Of a stretch of DNA of 64,000 nt, positions 16,665-25,410 are shown piece after piece (within the stretch, counting starts at the first letter, position 1; each line of letters starts with the position of its first letter). The stretch is from Flavobacteriales bacterium (GTDB lineage Bacteria; Bacteroidota; Bacteroidia; Flavobacteriales; UBA1820): positions 1 to 64,000 of the forward strand of contig QALN01000012.1 in assembly GCA_003150615.1 (NCBI GenBank), given 5' to 3'. The translations under genes and the position numbers were made by a program. The notes under the pieces are model-generated. The model saw only the letters and a list, made by a program, of their open reading frames with translations, was not told the DNA's origin and made no database searches.

Positions 16665-17741
16665 ATGGATGGTGATAAAAAATACGAACGCAATATTCTG
16701 GTTACGGGTGGGGCGGGCTTCATAGGCTCGCATGTGGTACGCCTGCTGGTGAACAAATACCCGCAGTACCGCGTGGTAAACCTCGACAAGCTTACATATG
16801 CCGGCAACCTGGAAAACCTGCGCGATGTGGAGAATGCTCCGAACTATGTGTTCGTAAAAGCCGATATATGCGATACAGGAGCACTGGATGAGGTTTTTCC
16901 CGTATACGGTATAGACGGGGTGATACACCTTGCCGCCGAAAGCCACGTGGACAGGAGCATCGAAGACCCTTCGGCGTTTGCAGTGACAAACGTCATCGGT
17001 ACGTTAAACCTGTTGCTTGCAGCGAAGAAGGCATGGGACGGGCATTTCGAGGGCCGTCGCTTTTATCATATTTCCACGGACGAGGTGTATGGCTCTCTGG
17101 AACCGGGAGCAGGTTTTTTCACCGAAGAGACCAAATACGACCCGCACAGTCCGTATTCGGCATCGAAGGCATCGTCGGATCATTTCGTGCGCGCGTTCCG
17201 CGATACATACGGTTTGCCGGCAGTCATATCCAACTGTTCGAACAACTACGGACCTAACCAGTTCCCGGAAAAACTGATACCGTTGTTCATAAATAACATA
17301 CTCCGCCGCCGCCCTCTTCCGGTTTACGGTACGGGCGAGAATGTACGCGACTGGTTGTATGTCGAGGATCACGCACGTGCGATAGACGTTATTTTCCATC
17401 GCGGGATTGACGGACGCACGTACAACGTGGGCGGTTTTAACGAGTGGAAAAATATAGACCTTGTAAAACTTCTGATAAAAGTTACGGACCGTGCCTTGGG
17501 GCGCCCTGAAGGCGCTTCGCTGGATCTTATAGCCTATGTTGAGGACAGGAAAGGGCATGACATGCGTTATGCGATAGATTCTTCGCGGCTCAAGGATGAG
17601 CTCGGCTGGGAGCCTTCCCTGCAATTCGAAGAAGGACTGGAAAAGACGGTACGCTGGTATCTGGACAACGGACAATGGATGGATAATGTCACCAGCGGCG
17701 CGTATGCCGAGTATTACGATAAAATGTACGGAGGGATTTAA
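16665..17741 (+). CDS. rfbB: dTDP-glucose 4,6-dehydratase
   Basis: 358-residue extended SDR. Signatures: [20 protein letters not shown] near 10, HLAAESHVDRSIEDPSAF near 86, FYHISTDEVYGSLE near 126 (Thr-Asp-Glu triad), YSASKASSDHFVRAFRDTYG near 162-181 (YxxxK) and NNYGPNQFPEKLIPL near 189. It converts dTDP-glucose to the 4-keto-6-deoxy sugar. It lies 10 bases downstream of rfbD. Codon use is GC-richer than in the glycosyltransferase and DegT genes upstream, consistent with the rhamnose block being a more resident part of the genome. Confidence 0.96.
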   Translation: MDGDKKYERNILVTGGAGFIGSHVVRLLVNKYPQYRVVNLDKLTYAGNLENLRDVENAPNYVFVKADICDTGALDEVFPVYGIDGVIHLAAESHVDRSIEDPSAFAVTNVIGTLNLLLAAKKAWDGHFEGRRFYHISTDEVYGSLEPGAGFFTEETKYDPHSPYSASKASSDHFVRAFRDTYGLPAVISNCSNNYGPNQFPEKLIPLFINNILRRRPLPVYGTGENVRDWLYVEDHARAIDVIFHRGIDGRTYNVGGFNEWKNIDLVKLLIKVTDRALGRPEGASLDLIAYVEDRKGHDMRYAIDSSRLKDELGWEPSLQFEEGLEKTVRWYLDNGQWMDNVTSGAYAEYYDKMYGGI

Positions 17742-17823
17742 AATCCTCGCGCACATATGGCATTTTCATGGGTGATATCCCCATCCTGAGCATGGAAAAG
17801 ATATTTCTTAATTTATAGCTGAC

Positions 17824-18944
17824 ATGAAAAATTTTTTTAACCCGGCGGTGAAATTGCTGGCTCCTGTCTTTTTGGGCCTCGTCGTCTTTTCTTGCGGAAA
17901 AGGATGCGAAACGGTGTATTTCACAGTCGATGTAAACACTTCGCTTCCTGGCGATACCGTAGCGCATCTGGAGAGTTCTCCGGGAGTGCTCATGGCTCCG
18001 CCTGAGGCCATGGACGCACAGTCCACCCCCCCCGTTTGGTAATATGCTTTAATTCAGGGGGTTGTAAATTTGAGCCCGGACATACTGAAATTGAAAACAG
18101 TATTCAGGCCAAGTACCTCGTGTCGAAAGGTTATGCCGTGATGTGTATGACCGGACTTCCGGAGCATTACAGCCGGAGACTGAAGATAGACCGCGCCCGC
18201 ACGGCAGGCAGTCATGTGATTCACCGGGCTTGTCTTGCAGGTTACGATTATGTATTGTCAAAGTACAACGTCCGGCATGACGGATGTTATCTGCTGTCCG
18301 TGTCGACGGGAGGCCTGGCGGCGTTGAACATTCTTAACCTTAGCGATATACCTGTATTGGCGGCGGCAGGGATAAATCCGCTTACCAGTACGGCTGAAAA
18401 TGCCTGGCATGTGCCTTCCGGCAGTTCTTCGGGCGGTGAGTTCGACAGTTTGCAGTACCGTTCGAATATCATACGTATTTTCGGAATGAAGGATGCGGCG
18501 ACGCTTTCCGAACTTGAAAATGCGCGGTATGAAAAAGACAAGGTAGGCATTTACGACCCTTACGATTATTGCCTTAACCGGTCGGACAAGCCGTTAAGGG
18601 CTCCGTATCTGGTATTCAGCCACACGGATGACAAGGTGGTAAGGCGCGGCATAGTCGATACGCTGGCCTGTGTGATGAACGCCCGCAGGGAAGGAAGCGT
18701 ATTGGTGAGCGATGTACAGGAATACGGTCACGGTATAGATTGCCCGCAGGAGTTTCAGGGCGTATTGCTTTTCGACGGGCATATACACAGGATCAACCTT
18801 ACTACCAGGCTAATATTCATGTTTTTTGAAAAGTACAGGTACGGCGGTGCGCGGGCGGTTAGGGGACGTGCCTTGCCGGCGGCGTATTTTTCAGAACACG
18901 CAGGAGATGTCCTCGGCCGTGTCCCCGGAGGGGGAAAGCCTTAA
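17824..18944 (+). pseudogene. Lipoprotein alpha/beta-hydrolase (esterase) frameshifted at a C8 tract, probably phase-variable
   Basis: ATG 17824 opens a lipoprotein signal (lipobox LVVFSC, Cys24), and the frame stops at 18040-18042 right after eight C (18026-18033). Adding one C gives a continuous 373-residue protein whose second part starts ...PPRLVICFNSGGCKFEPG. That part has a beta-strand/oxyanion segment, YAVMCMTGLPEHYSRR, nucleophile-elbow LLSVSTGGLAAL, an acid in SHTDDKVV and a His in YGHGID, which together are a plausible catalytic triad. As written only a 72-residue lipoprotein stub would be made. The downstream part is open from a TTG at 18036. It follows rfbB and probably deacylates the polymer in the periplasm or at the cell surface. 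The last 54 bases overlap nrdG on the opposite strand. Confidence 0.78.
18026..18033 (+). repeat. Homopolymeric C8 tract inside esterase gene
   Basis: Eight C in a row at the junction of the two open halves of the lipoprotein esterase. C9 (or C6) restores the frame. With the G9 run at 10095 it is one of only two G/C runs of seven or more that I find by eye in 64 kb. Confidence 0.8.
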
Positions 18945-19424
18945 TATTCTCTGATTGGACGAACCGCGAAAAGCCAGACGCGGGTCGTATAGACTCTTTA
19001 TGAAAGGCCCGTCCACCAGCACGTCTATGTATTCCAGTACAGGATAACGTGCGGGATCGGACACTATGCGCTCGTAAGTATAGCCGGTATAGCACCAAAT
19101 GTTATGCCCGGTATCTTCTTTTATGCGTTTTGCCAGTTCCCGGAAACGGTACGGGTTGTAAAAAGGGTCGCCACCGGAAAATGTCACCCCGTCGAGTATC
19201 GGATTGGAATTTATACGGGATGTTATTTCGCATACGATACTCTCGTCTATGATAGTGCCGTATGCCGGATCGTGACTTTCGGGATTGTGGCATCCGGGGC
19301 AGTTATGCGCGCAGCCGGACAGGTATATGGAAAAACGTATCCCCTCCCCGTCCGATATCGTTTCGGGAAATGTCCTGAGTATCCTCAGAGGGGGCAACTG
19401 TACGTTTTCTTCCTGTTTTTCCAC
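18891..19424 (-). CDS. nrdG: Anaerobic ribonucleotide reductase activating enzyme (radical SAM)
   Basis: 177 residues. The radical-SAM cluster motif appears as SGCAHNCPGCHNPES near residues 35-49 (C-x3-C-x2-C), followed by GVTFSGGDPFYNP near 78 and IWCYTGYTYE near 108, standard for NrdG. It uses SAM and a 4Fe-4S cluster to install the glycyl radical on NrdD. It lies 162 bases downstream of nrdD on the same strand, with a strong hairpin between them. The 3' end overlaps the esterase tail on the plus strand by 54 bases (convergent). Confidence 0.94.
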   Translation of the reverse strand: MEKQEENVQLPPLRILRTFPETISDGEGIRFSIYLSGCAHNCPGCHNPESHDPAYGTIIDESIVCEITSRINSNPILDGVTFSGGDPFYNPYRFRELAKRIKEDTGHNIWCYTGYTYERIVSDPARYPVLEYIDVLVDGPFIKSLYDPRLAFRGSSNQRILRLSPSGDTAEDISCVF

Positions 19425-19546
19425 GATTTTGACTCCGTCCGGGAGTTCCCGGCGGAACGGAAACGAATATCGGACGGTCTATGACCGTATCCGTAACGAT
19501 ATTGTCAATTAAAAGTGATTGAATTTAAGTATATAGTTTTTCTGCG

Positions 19547-19585
19547 GTTGTTTTCACCGGGGCAAAAGCCCCGTGTGAAAACAAC
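19547..19585 (-). terminator. Hairpin between nrdD and nrdG
   Basis: GTTGTTTTCACCGGGGC pairs with GCCCCGTGTGAAAACAAC across an AAAA loop, a 17-bp stem with a single bulged base. It sits two bases past the nrdD stop codon. Because nrdG follows on the same strand, it may act as a partial terminator or mRNA stabiliser that sets the NrdD:NrdG ratio. Confidence 0.65.
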
Positions 19586-19586
19586 G

Positions 19587-21974
19587 TCAGCAGTGTTTTA
19601 CGCGGTCTTTTTCCTCGGCCTGTTTTGCCGAGTTCCATGATTCGAGCGATCCGGTCAGATAACCCGTGATACGGCGCAGACGCGTGATCTCGTCGCTGCC
19701 GCAAACCGGGCACTTGGAATATATCACGCCTTTGTACCCGCAGGCGCGGCACGTATCTACCGGGTGGTTTATCGAGCCGTAGCCTATTCCTTCATCGTGC
19801 ATTACCTTTACTATTTTCAGTATCGACACGACATTTTTCTTTGCTTCGCCGTCCAGTTCGACGTAAGTTATATGCCCTCCCCTGGTTATGGCATGGAACG
19901 GCGCTTCCTTCTTTATCTTTTCTACGAAGCTCACGGGTTCTTTTACGTCTATGTGGAACGAATTGACGTAGTAATCACGATCGTTAACGCCTTCTATGAT
20001 GCCGTATTTTTTCTTGTCCATGCGCGTGAAACGGCCAGACAGCCCTTCGGCCGGGGTTGCCAGCACGGAGTAGTTCAGTTTGTAGCGGTGTTTGTATTCT
20101 TCGGCTACATCGCCTATGGCCGAAACGGCATCGTAAAGGGTTTGCCATGCTTCCTGGCTATGGGCGTGTCCTTCTCCGTAGATAGCGACCATTGCGTTAT
20201 GTCCGCCGATGAAACCTATGCCCAGCGTTCCGGAATCTATAACGCTTCCTACCTCTTCGTTCGGTTTGAGGGCTCCGCCTCCTTTCCATACGTCGTTGCC
20301 CATCATGAACGGGAATTGGCGGGCTAAAGCCGTGCGTTGATACAGGTAGCGCTCGTGCAGTTGTTCCGCTATCATCCGTGCCATCGAGCGTACGGACGAA
20401 ATGAAAATATCGCGGGCTTCGGCACGTACCGTGTGTTTGTCGCCGTCCGGATACATGTCTTCGGCCTGGCGCCGGGCTTCGATGGCCAGGCGCGGCATAT
20501 TCATCGAGGTGAACGACAGGTTTCCGCGTCCTACTGACGATTTTACTCCGTTGACATTTTCAAATACTCGTGTGCGGCAGCCCATGGTGGCTACTTCGTA
20601 AAGGTAGCGTTTGGGGTCGTTGGCCTGCCAGAGGTCGTTCTTGTTGTATTCGGTGTCCAAAAACAGGAAATTAGGGAATAATGCCGTGGCGGTAGTGTGG
20701 CACGCTTCGACCAGTAGATCGAAGTTGGGCGCTTTGAATTTCATGCCGCCTTTTACCGCCTTGGGGAAATCTTTCAGCGCCTTTTCATAGTCTTCATCGC
20801 TCCATGACACGCCGTCTTTGACTTTGAATATCTGGATGGGGAATACCGGCACTTCGCCGTTGCCCAATCCGTTCATCGTGGCGCGCAGCAATTCGCGTAT
20901 GACCATACGCCCTTCGGCCGAGGTGTCGGTGCCGTAGTTGACGGATGAAAATACCACCTGATTGCCTCCGCGCGAATGCATCGTGTTCAAGTTGTGGACG
21001 AAACCTTCCATTGCCTGAAGGGTGTCCCGGCGTGTGTTTTCGTAGGCTTTTTCCGTTATGGTTTTCAGTTCCACGTCGGAAATGGCTATCCCGCGGCCGT
21101 CGAGGAATTTTTTAAGTTCCCCGATGGCTTTGGCGTCGAGGTCTATGGATTTTACTGCTCCTTTCAGTCCGTCGCGCAGTTTTTCCTTAGGGTTTTCCCC
21201 GTTGTTCTTAAGGCTGTACAGGAAATTTATATTGGCTTCCAGATGTTTTATGAATGTTTTGTAAACGCCGGGAGCCATGAAGAAATCGAACGCGGGTATG
21301 GATTGTCCGCCGTGTTGTTCGTTTTGGTTGGTTTGGAAAATGATGGTTGCCAGCGTGGCGTAACTCTGTATCGACTGCGGAGTGCGTATGCTGCCGTTTT
21401 TGGTGTGGAAACCGCGTGCGAATATGTCGTCAAGGTCGTACTGGAGGCATGTGGTGGTTTTGGTCGGGTAATAGTCGAGGTCGTGTATGTGTATATCCCC
21501 CATGCGGTGCGCACGGGAGTATTTCACGCCGAGCAGGTATTTGTTGGCATAATCCTTGGTAACTTCTGAGGCGAAAGTCATCATCTGTCCGGCGGGAGTG
21601 TGGGACGACATATTGGCGTTCGACAGGTTTACGTCGTTTTTCTCTATCGAGACGATACCGTCCATGATGCGTTTCATGCCGGTTTTTTTGTCGCGTTCGG
21701 TGGTGCGCCATTCGCGGTAGATGATGTATTTTTTTGCCACGTATGGATTGCGGAACATCAGTTCTTTTTCTACCAGGTCCTGTATCTGTTCGACTGATAT
21801 CTCCGGAGTGGAGATGGCCGCGGCGACGTTGGCGGCGATGGAGTCTATCACGCTGCACTCGTCGACCACGCCCGATGCGCGGTATGCTTTGGCTATGGCG
21901 TTTTTTATCTTATCGATCGAAAATCCTTCGGTTTTCCCGTCCCGTTTGATGATGTGTATGCCGGAAGTGTCCAT
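19587..21974 (-). CDS. nrdD: Anaerobic ribonucleoside-triphosphate reductase (class III)
   Basis: 795 residues. An N-terminal ATP-cone (about residues 5-95) is followed by the large catalytic domain. Near the C-terminus four zinc cysteines (742, 745, 755, 758: CRACG...CPVCG) precede the glycyl-radical site RITGYLTG (Gly771). It reduces ribonucleoside triphosphates without oxygen, using formate in studied members. It is activated by NrdG, encoded just downstream. A cobalamin riboswitch lies in the leader (22131-22287), suggesting repression when B12 is plentiful. The start ATG at 21974 gives the usual family start. Confidence 0.96.
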   Translation of the reverse strand: MDTSGIHIIKRDGKTEGFSIDKIKNAIAKAYRASGVVDECSVIDSIAANVAAAISTPEISVEQIQDLVEKELMFRNPYVAKKYIIYREWRTTERDKKTGMKRIMDGIVSIEKNDVNLSNANMSSHTPAGQMMTFASEVTKDYANKYLLGVKYSRAHRMGDIHIHDLDYYPTKTTTCLQYDLDDIFARGFHTKNGSIRTPQSIQSYATLATIIFQTNQNEQHGGQSIPAFDFFMAPGVYKTFIKHLEANINFLYSLKNNGENPKEKLRDGLKGAVKSIDLDAKAIGELKKFLDGRGIAISDVELKTITEKAYENTRRDTLQAMEGFVHNLNTMHSRGGNQVVFSSVNYGTDTSAEGRMVIRELLRATMNGLGNGEVPVFPIQIFKVKDGVSWSDEDYEKALKDFPKAVKGGMKFKAPNFDLLVEACHTTATALFPNFLFLDTEYNKNDLWQANDPKRYLYEVATMGCRTRVFENVNGVKSSVGRGNLSFTSMNMPRLAIEARRQAEDMYPDGDKHTVRAEARDIFISSVRSMARMIAEQLHERYLYQRTALARQFPFMMGNDVWKGGGALKPNEEVGSVIDSGTLGIGFIGGHNAMVAIYGEGHAHSQEAWQTLYDAVSAIGDVAEEYKHRYKLNYSVLATPAEGLSGRFTRMDKKKYGIIEGVNDRDYYVNSFHIDVKEPVSFVEKIKKEAPFHAITRGGHITYVELDGEAKKNVVSILKIVKVMHDEGIGYGSINHPVDTCRACGYKGVIYSKCPVCGSDEITRLRRITGYLTGSLESWNSAKQAEEKDRVKHC

Positions 21975-22130
21975 AATAAATAATATTGGGTATGTGTTTT
22001 ATGTTATTGTCCCTGTATGATGGAAGCTCAGGTAAAAGCGGACAAAATGCCGGCCTGCCGTATTGTCTGACGGTGGTCTTTGTGGTGACAAGTGCGCTTT
22101 TTTCGCGAAAGCCCCCTGCCTTTCGAATTG

Positions 22131-22287
22131 CTTCCGGAGCCGGTCTCCTGACTTTGCGCCTCCACATGCGCGGCCTTCCCGGATGTTGTGCCGGTGGCTT
22201 AAAATGCGCGCTGGGATGATTCTATGGCGCTCACAGTTGCGCGACAGTCCGCGATTCACACGCGGTTCCCATGTTTTTCCCCGGAAG
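22131..22287 (-). promoter_or_regulatory. Cobalamin (B12) riboswitch in the nrdD leader
   Basis: Read on the minus strand this contains the conserved cobalamin-aptamer elements in order: GGGAAcc...TGtgAAT, CGCGCAACTGTGAG, AAGCCACCGG, GGGAAGGCCGCG and GTCAGGAGACCGGC (B12 box, plus-strand 22139-22152). The closing P1 helix is visible as CTTCCGG (22287-22281) with CCGGAAG (22137-22131). The aptamer ends 157 bases before the nrdD ATG. B12 binding should turn off nrdDG expression. Such control is known for B12-independent isozymes in bacteria that also have a B12-dependent enzyme (class II NrdJ), which is outside this window. Confidence 0.88.
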
Positions 22288-22315
22288 AAAAAGAAAGAAC
22301 TGTTGATTGCGAAGA

Positions 22316-22346
22316 CAAAAATAGAAAACAAAAAAAGCAGAAACAA
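22316..22346 (-). promoter_or_regulatory. Candidate promoter for nrdDG
   Basis: On the minus strand a TATTTTTG box (22323-22316) with TTG at the -33 position (22346-22344) fits the Bacteroidetes sigma-ABfr pattern, in very AT-rich DNA. A second TATATTTG lies farther upstream at about 22479-22472. Either would give a transcript starting 5' of the B12 riboswitch. Confidence 0.5.
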
Positions 22347-22476
22347 TAATTTTTTTGTTTTTATTTTGGAAAAAATAATTAAAGCGACGAAAAATTTTTA
22401 TTTTTTAAAAAAAAAAATCACTCTTTTTAACTTAATGGTTTTGCTGTTCCCCAGGTACGGATATCTATGGGCAAAT

Positions 22477-22534
22477 ATACTCAAGTGAAGAAAAGGCAGT
22501 GCCATTCGGCACTGCCTTTTCTTCACTTGAGTAT
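22477..22534 (-). terminator. 27-bp perfect palindrome downstream of tlpA
   Basis: ATACTCAAGTGAAGAAAAGG (and seven more bases to 22503) pairs perfectly with 22508-22534 around a four-base ATTC loop. It lies 72 bases past the TlpA gene on the minus strand and upstream of the nrdD promoter, so it should insulate the two. There is no trailing U-run, but the stem itself contains CTTTTCTTC. Confidence 0.65.
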
Positions 22535-22605
22535 GGTTAAAGTTTATTAGCGGTATGTGTTTTACAGCTTTTGTTTAAAGCGGCAATATCGCAATTCGTG
22601 AAGGG

Positions 22606-23760
22606 TCATTTCCCCACGTAGTTTTCGAGTTGCTGCTCTATGTATGCAGGATGGCCGCGATATACGATAATTCCTTCAGTATTTATCAGGAACGACGTGG
22701 GTACTGAATTTATGACGTATGTTTCGGATACGTTGTCCTGGCCTTTGACTTTTTCTGCTGAGTTGACATTTATCCACGGCAGGCCGTCTTCATCGACGGC
22801 TTTTTTCCAATCTTCGTCCTTGTCCCATGATGCTATGCCTATCACTTCAACTCCTTTGGGGTTGTATTTTTCATAAATGCCGACCATGTGCGGATTGTTG
22901 GAGCGGCACGGTTTGCACCATGAAGCCCAGAACTCCAGTATCACCCATTTTCCCCTGAGCGAAGAAAGCGAAACCGTATCGCCCTCTATCGACGTCAGGG
23001 TAAAATCCGGAGCGGTGCTGCCGACCACTGTCGAGTTGATGTTGTCCATACGTTTTTTGGCGGTTTTGGCATAGGACGTTTTCAATGCCTTTTCACCTAG
23101 TTTGCCGTATAGTTCCTGTATGCCGCTGACTGTTTCGGCCGAGGCCGTGAAGCACATGCCATTGAGGATGTATGCTGCGTAAGCATCGTTGTTGTGGTTT
23201 TCTATCAGGGCTTTTCTCGTTTCGGCATCTTTTTTCCACAGTTCGTTCCACCGGCGGTTGAATTCGGCTACCGCTGCTGTATCGGGCGTTTCGTTTTTGC
23301 GCAATTCCATGGATTGTGCCCGCATATTCTCTATTGCGGCATTCAGAGAATCCAAGGTTTTCTGTTCGGGATATTCATATACGCCTCCCGAAACCGATGA
23401 GGATGAGAAGTTTTCAGCCGTGCCGTTTACGGTGTATTTACCCAGTCCTTCGAGAAATACCTGAAGAGCCTTTTGTCTTGCGGAAATATCCAGCGTATCG
23501 CCTTTGGGGACCAGAAAAAGAAGGGTCAGTTCGTTCTTGTCCTGTGTTTTTATGGTGAAGGTTCCGTCGGAAGCCACCTTAGCCGAATCGTCCGTTACGA
23601 ATTTATCCTTTGACGCATGATACGATGCGAGGAATATCCTGTCGCCTTCCCCGGCGCCTGTTATTTGTCCTGATATGGTATTTTTCCTTATCTGGGTGAA
23701 AGAGAAAAATGCGCACAGCACCAGGAATACCAGTGCGCCCCATTTGATGTATTTTTTCAT
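22606..23760 (-). CDS. TlpA-like thiol-disulfide oxidoreductase with DUF4369-type N-domain
   Basis: 384 residues from ATG 23760 (MKKYIKWGALVFLVL), where a signal or anchor helix begins. A longer frame to 23805 only adds polar residues before it. An N-terminal beta-rich domain (about 30-120, starting TISGQITGAGEGDRI) matches the DUF4369 lipoprotein domain, followed by a helical linker. The thioredoxin fold starts near 250 (GSTAPDFTLTSIEGDTVSL) with active site WASWCKPC near 278 and cis-Pro SVPTSFLI near 350. It works outside the cytoplasm in disulfide reduction or cytochrome/protein maturation. It appears to be monocistronic. Confidence 0.88.
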   Translation of the reverse strand: MKKYIKWGALVFLVLCAFFSFTQIRKNTISGQITGAGEGDRIFLASYHASKDKFVTDDSAKVASDGTFTIKTQDKNELTLLFLVPKGDTLDISARQKALQVFLEGLGKYTVNGTAENFSSSSVSGGVYEYPEQKTLDSLNAAIENMRAQSMELRKNETPDTAAVAEFNRRWNELWKKDAETRKALIENHNNDAYAAYILNGMCFTASAETVSGIQELYGKLGEKALKTSYAKTAKKRMDNINSTVVGSTAPDFTLTSIEGDTVSLSSLRGKWVILEFWASWCKPCRSNNPHMVGIYEKYNPKGVEVIGIASWDKDEDWKKAVDEDGLPWINVNSAEKVKGQDNVSETYVINSVPTSFLINTEGIIVYRGHPAYIEQQLENYVGK

Positions 23761-24029
23761 GGCTGTATGTGTTGTTTGTTGTTGTGTGTCTTGTTTTTTA
23801 TGCACATATCGACAAATGTATGTATAAAAACCGATATCTGAGTGTCTGTCAGGTATGTTTTTGCCGTTTGTCCTGGACGGTATGTCAGGGCAAATGGTTT
23901 TCGGGCGGGCGTGTTGTTTGCGCTATACGAATGCTCCGGCGTAAATTTATGTGAAATTCCGTACTCTGAAAACAGGGGGTCTTCGGTAAAAACGGTAATT
24001 TTGCCGGTAACAATAAATAGGATGACGAA
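23761..24029. other. Intergenic spacer upstream of tlpA and rnhB
   Basis: This 269-base spacer separates two divergent genes and must carry promoters in both directions. I see no clear TTTG-N19-TAnnTTTG pair, no hairpin and no credible small gene. Confidence 0.4.
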
Positions 24030-24632
24030 ATGGCTTTAAGACATTGGGAAGATGCTTCCGTGGTTGTGGCCGGGACCGACGAGGCCGGACGCGGATGCCT
24101 TGCCGGCCCTGTAACGGCAGCTGCGGTGGTATTGCCGCCGGATTATGTCAACGGAATGCTGAACGACTCCAAACAATTGACCGTCCGCCAACGCAATATA
24201 CTTCGTGCCGAAATAGAGCGTGAGGCGGTGAGCTGGGCCGTCACCCACAATCCTCCCGGCAGGATAGACGAGATAAATATTCTATGGGCTTCGGTCGAAG
24301 CGATGCAGTCGAGCGTTGGCAAATTGTCCGTAGTACCCGCAATGTTGTTGGTGGATGGCAATAAATTCCGTCCTTATGCCGGAATACCGTACAGATGCAT
24401 AGTCAAAGGGGATGCTACGTATTACGAGATAGCCGCCGCTTCGGTTCTTGCAAAAACGCACCGCGATGAACTTATGGAGGTAATGGCCGGGGAATATCCG
24501 CAGTATTGCTGGGACAAGAACAAAGGTTATCCTACTGCCGACCATCGCCGTGCGATAGAGAAATTCGGGCCTTGCCCGCTTCACAGGATGTCTTTCCGCC
24601 TTTTGAACGGGCAGACCGCACTCGATTTGTGA
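24030..24632 (+). CDS. rnhB: Ribonuclease HII
   Basis: 200 residues. Catalytic signature VVAGTDEAGRGCLAGPV (Asp17, Glu18), LLVDGNKF near 108 (third acidic residue), ASVLAKTHRDELM near 138 and the C-terminal GYPTADHRRAIEKFGPCPLHRMSF. It cuts RNA of RNA:DNA hybrids, including single ribonucleotides in DNA. It stands alone between tlpA (divergent) and the DoxX gene. Confidence 0.96.
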   Translation: MALRHWEDASVVVAGTDEAGRGCLAGPVTAAAVVLPPDYVNGMLNDSKQLTVRQRNILRAEIEREAVSWAVTHNPPGRIDEINILWASVEAMQSSVGKLSVVPAMLLVDGNKFRPYAGIPYRCIVKGDATYYEIAAASVLAKTHRDELMEVMAGEYPQYCWDKNKGYPTADHRRAIEKFGPCPLHRMSFRLLNGQTALDL

Positions 24633-24831
24633 GTGTGAAGCCGGTATTTTCGCACCGAACGGATGATATTTAGGATTTGTATTCCCGGCGGGTTGATTTT
24701 CTACTGTTTTTTTTCGGCTTTAAAAAAACGGATAATCAATTATTAATAGTACATTTATGACCTGGCGCCGGCCGTCGGGATACGGCTGTGCATTTGCCGG
24801 AAGAAAAATACATTTTAAAACCTGAACTGAT

Positions 24832-25266
24832 ATGAAAGATTTTTTCCTTCTCGATTCGTCCCTGTCCAAAAAGGCGTATCCTTTTCTGGCGTTGTGCGCA
24901 AGGGTGTTCATCGGATTTTTGATGCTCACTCACGGAATACCGAAAATATTTTCTTTTAACCTGTTGTCTGCGACGTTTCCGGACCCTATAGGTTTGGGCA
25001 GTTATCTTTCGCTCGTTTTGGCCATACTTGCCGAGGTGGGATGTTCGCTGCTGCTGATACTGGGGGTGATGACTCGCCTGGCCGTGCTTCCTCTGATATT
25101 CAACATGGCGGTGGCCGTAACTGTGGTACACGGGTCGGATGTGTTTGCCGTGAAAGAACTTGCCGTAATGTACCTTGGCTTCTACGTGCTGGTATTGTTT
25201 TTAGGCGGAGGAAAATACTCTTTCGACAGGGTTATTTTCAGCCGTTATTTTTCGGGAGTGGTGTAG
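24832..25266 (+). CDS. DoxX-family membrane protein
   Basis: 144 residues with four hydrophobic helices. The DoxX pattern is clear: ARVFIGFLMLTHGIPKI near 23, GLGSYLSLVLAILAEVGCSLLLILGVMTRLAVLPLIFNM near 52-90 and a C-terminal FLGGGKYSFDR. DoxX proteins are integral membrane proteins linked to thiol or redox stress, with poorly defined biochemistry. It has a 199-base upstream gap and no coupled neighbours. Confidence 0.88.
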   Translation: MKDFFLLDSSLSKKAYPFLALCARVFIGFLMLTHGIPKIFSFNLLSATFPDPIGLGSYLSLVLAILAEVGCSLLLILGVMTRLAVLPLIFNMAVAVTVVHGSDVFAVKELAVMYLGFYVLVLFLGGGKYSFDRVIFSRYFSGVV

Positions 25267-25313
25267 TATAGTCCGCGCCGTCCGTAAACGGTATTCCGGC
25301 ACGTTCCGGCTGT

Positions 25314-25345
25314 TTTGTCTATGTTCATAAATGTCCGTACATTTG
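25314..25345 (+). promoter_or_regulatory. Candidate promoter of the propeller lipoprotein gene
   Basis: TTTG at 25314-25317, a 20-base spacer and TACATTTG at 25338-25345 fit the Bacteroidetes -33/-7 consensus. It lies 66 bases before the ATG at 25411. Confidence 0.6.
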
Positions 25346-25410
25346 AATTCCTTTAAAGCAGGATTTAGGGCGGGTAGCCGCCGCTTTGCAAATAGAAAAC
25401 GGAAAATCGT

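Larger units (their letters stand above)
22288..22605. other. AT-rich intergenic region
   Basis: About 320 bases without a gene, between tlpA (ending at 22606) and the riboswitch. It holds the candidate nrdD promoter, a run of about 12 A/T bases near 22400, and the large palindrome at 22477-22534. I see no open frame worth reporting. Confidence 0.6.

Noticed and set aside
22380..22430. A/T homopolymers near 22400 as possible phase-variation tract
   Set aside because: They lie in non-coding DNA and do not interrupt a gene; at most they affect promoter spacing for nrdD.
23769..23954. 61-codon Cys-rich frame upstream of rnhB
   Set aside because: No ribosome-binding site, no motif after the hydrophobic start and odd composition; it is in the leader region opposite tlpA.
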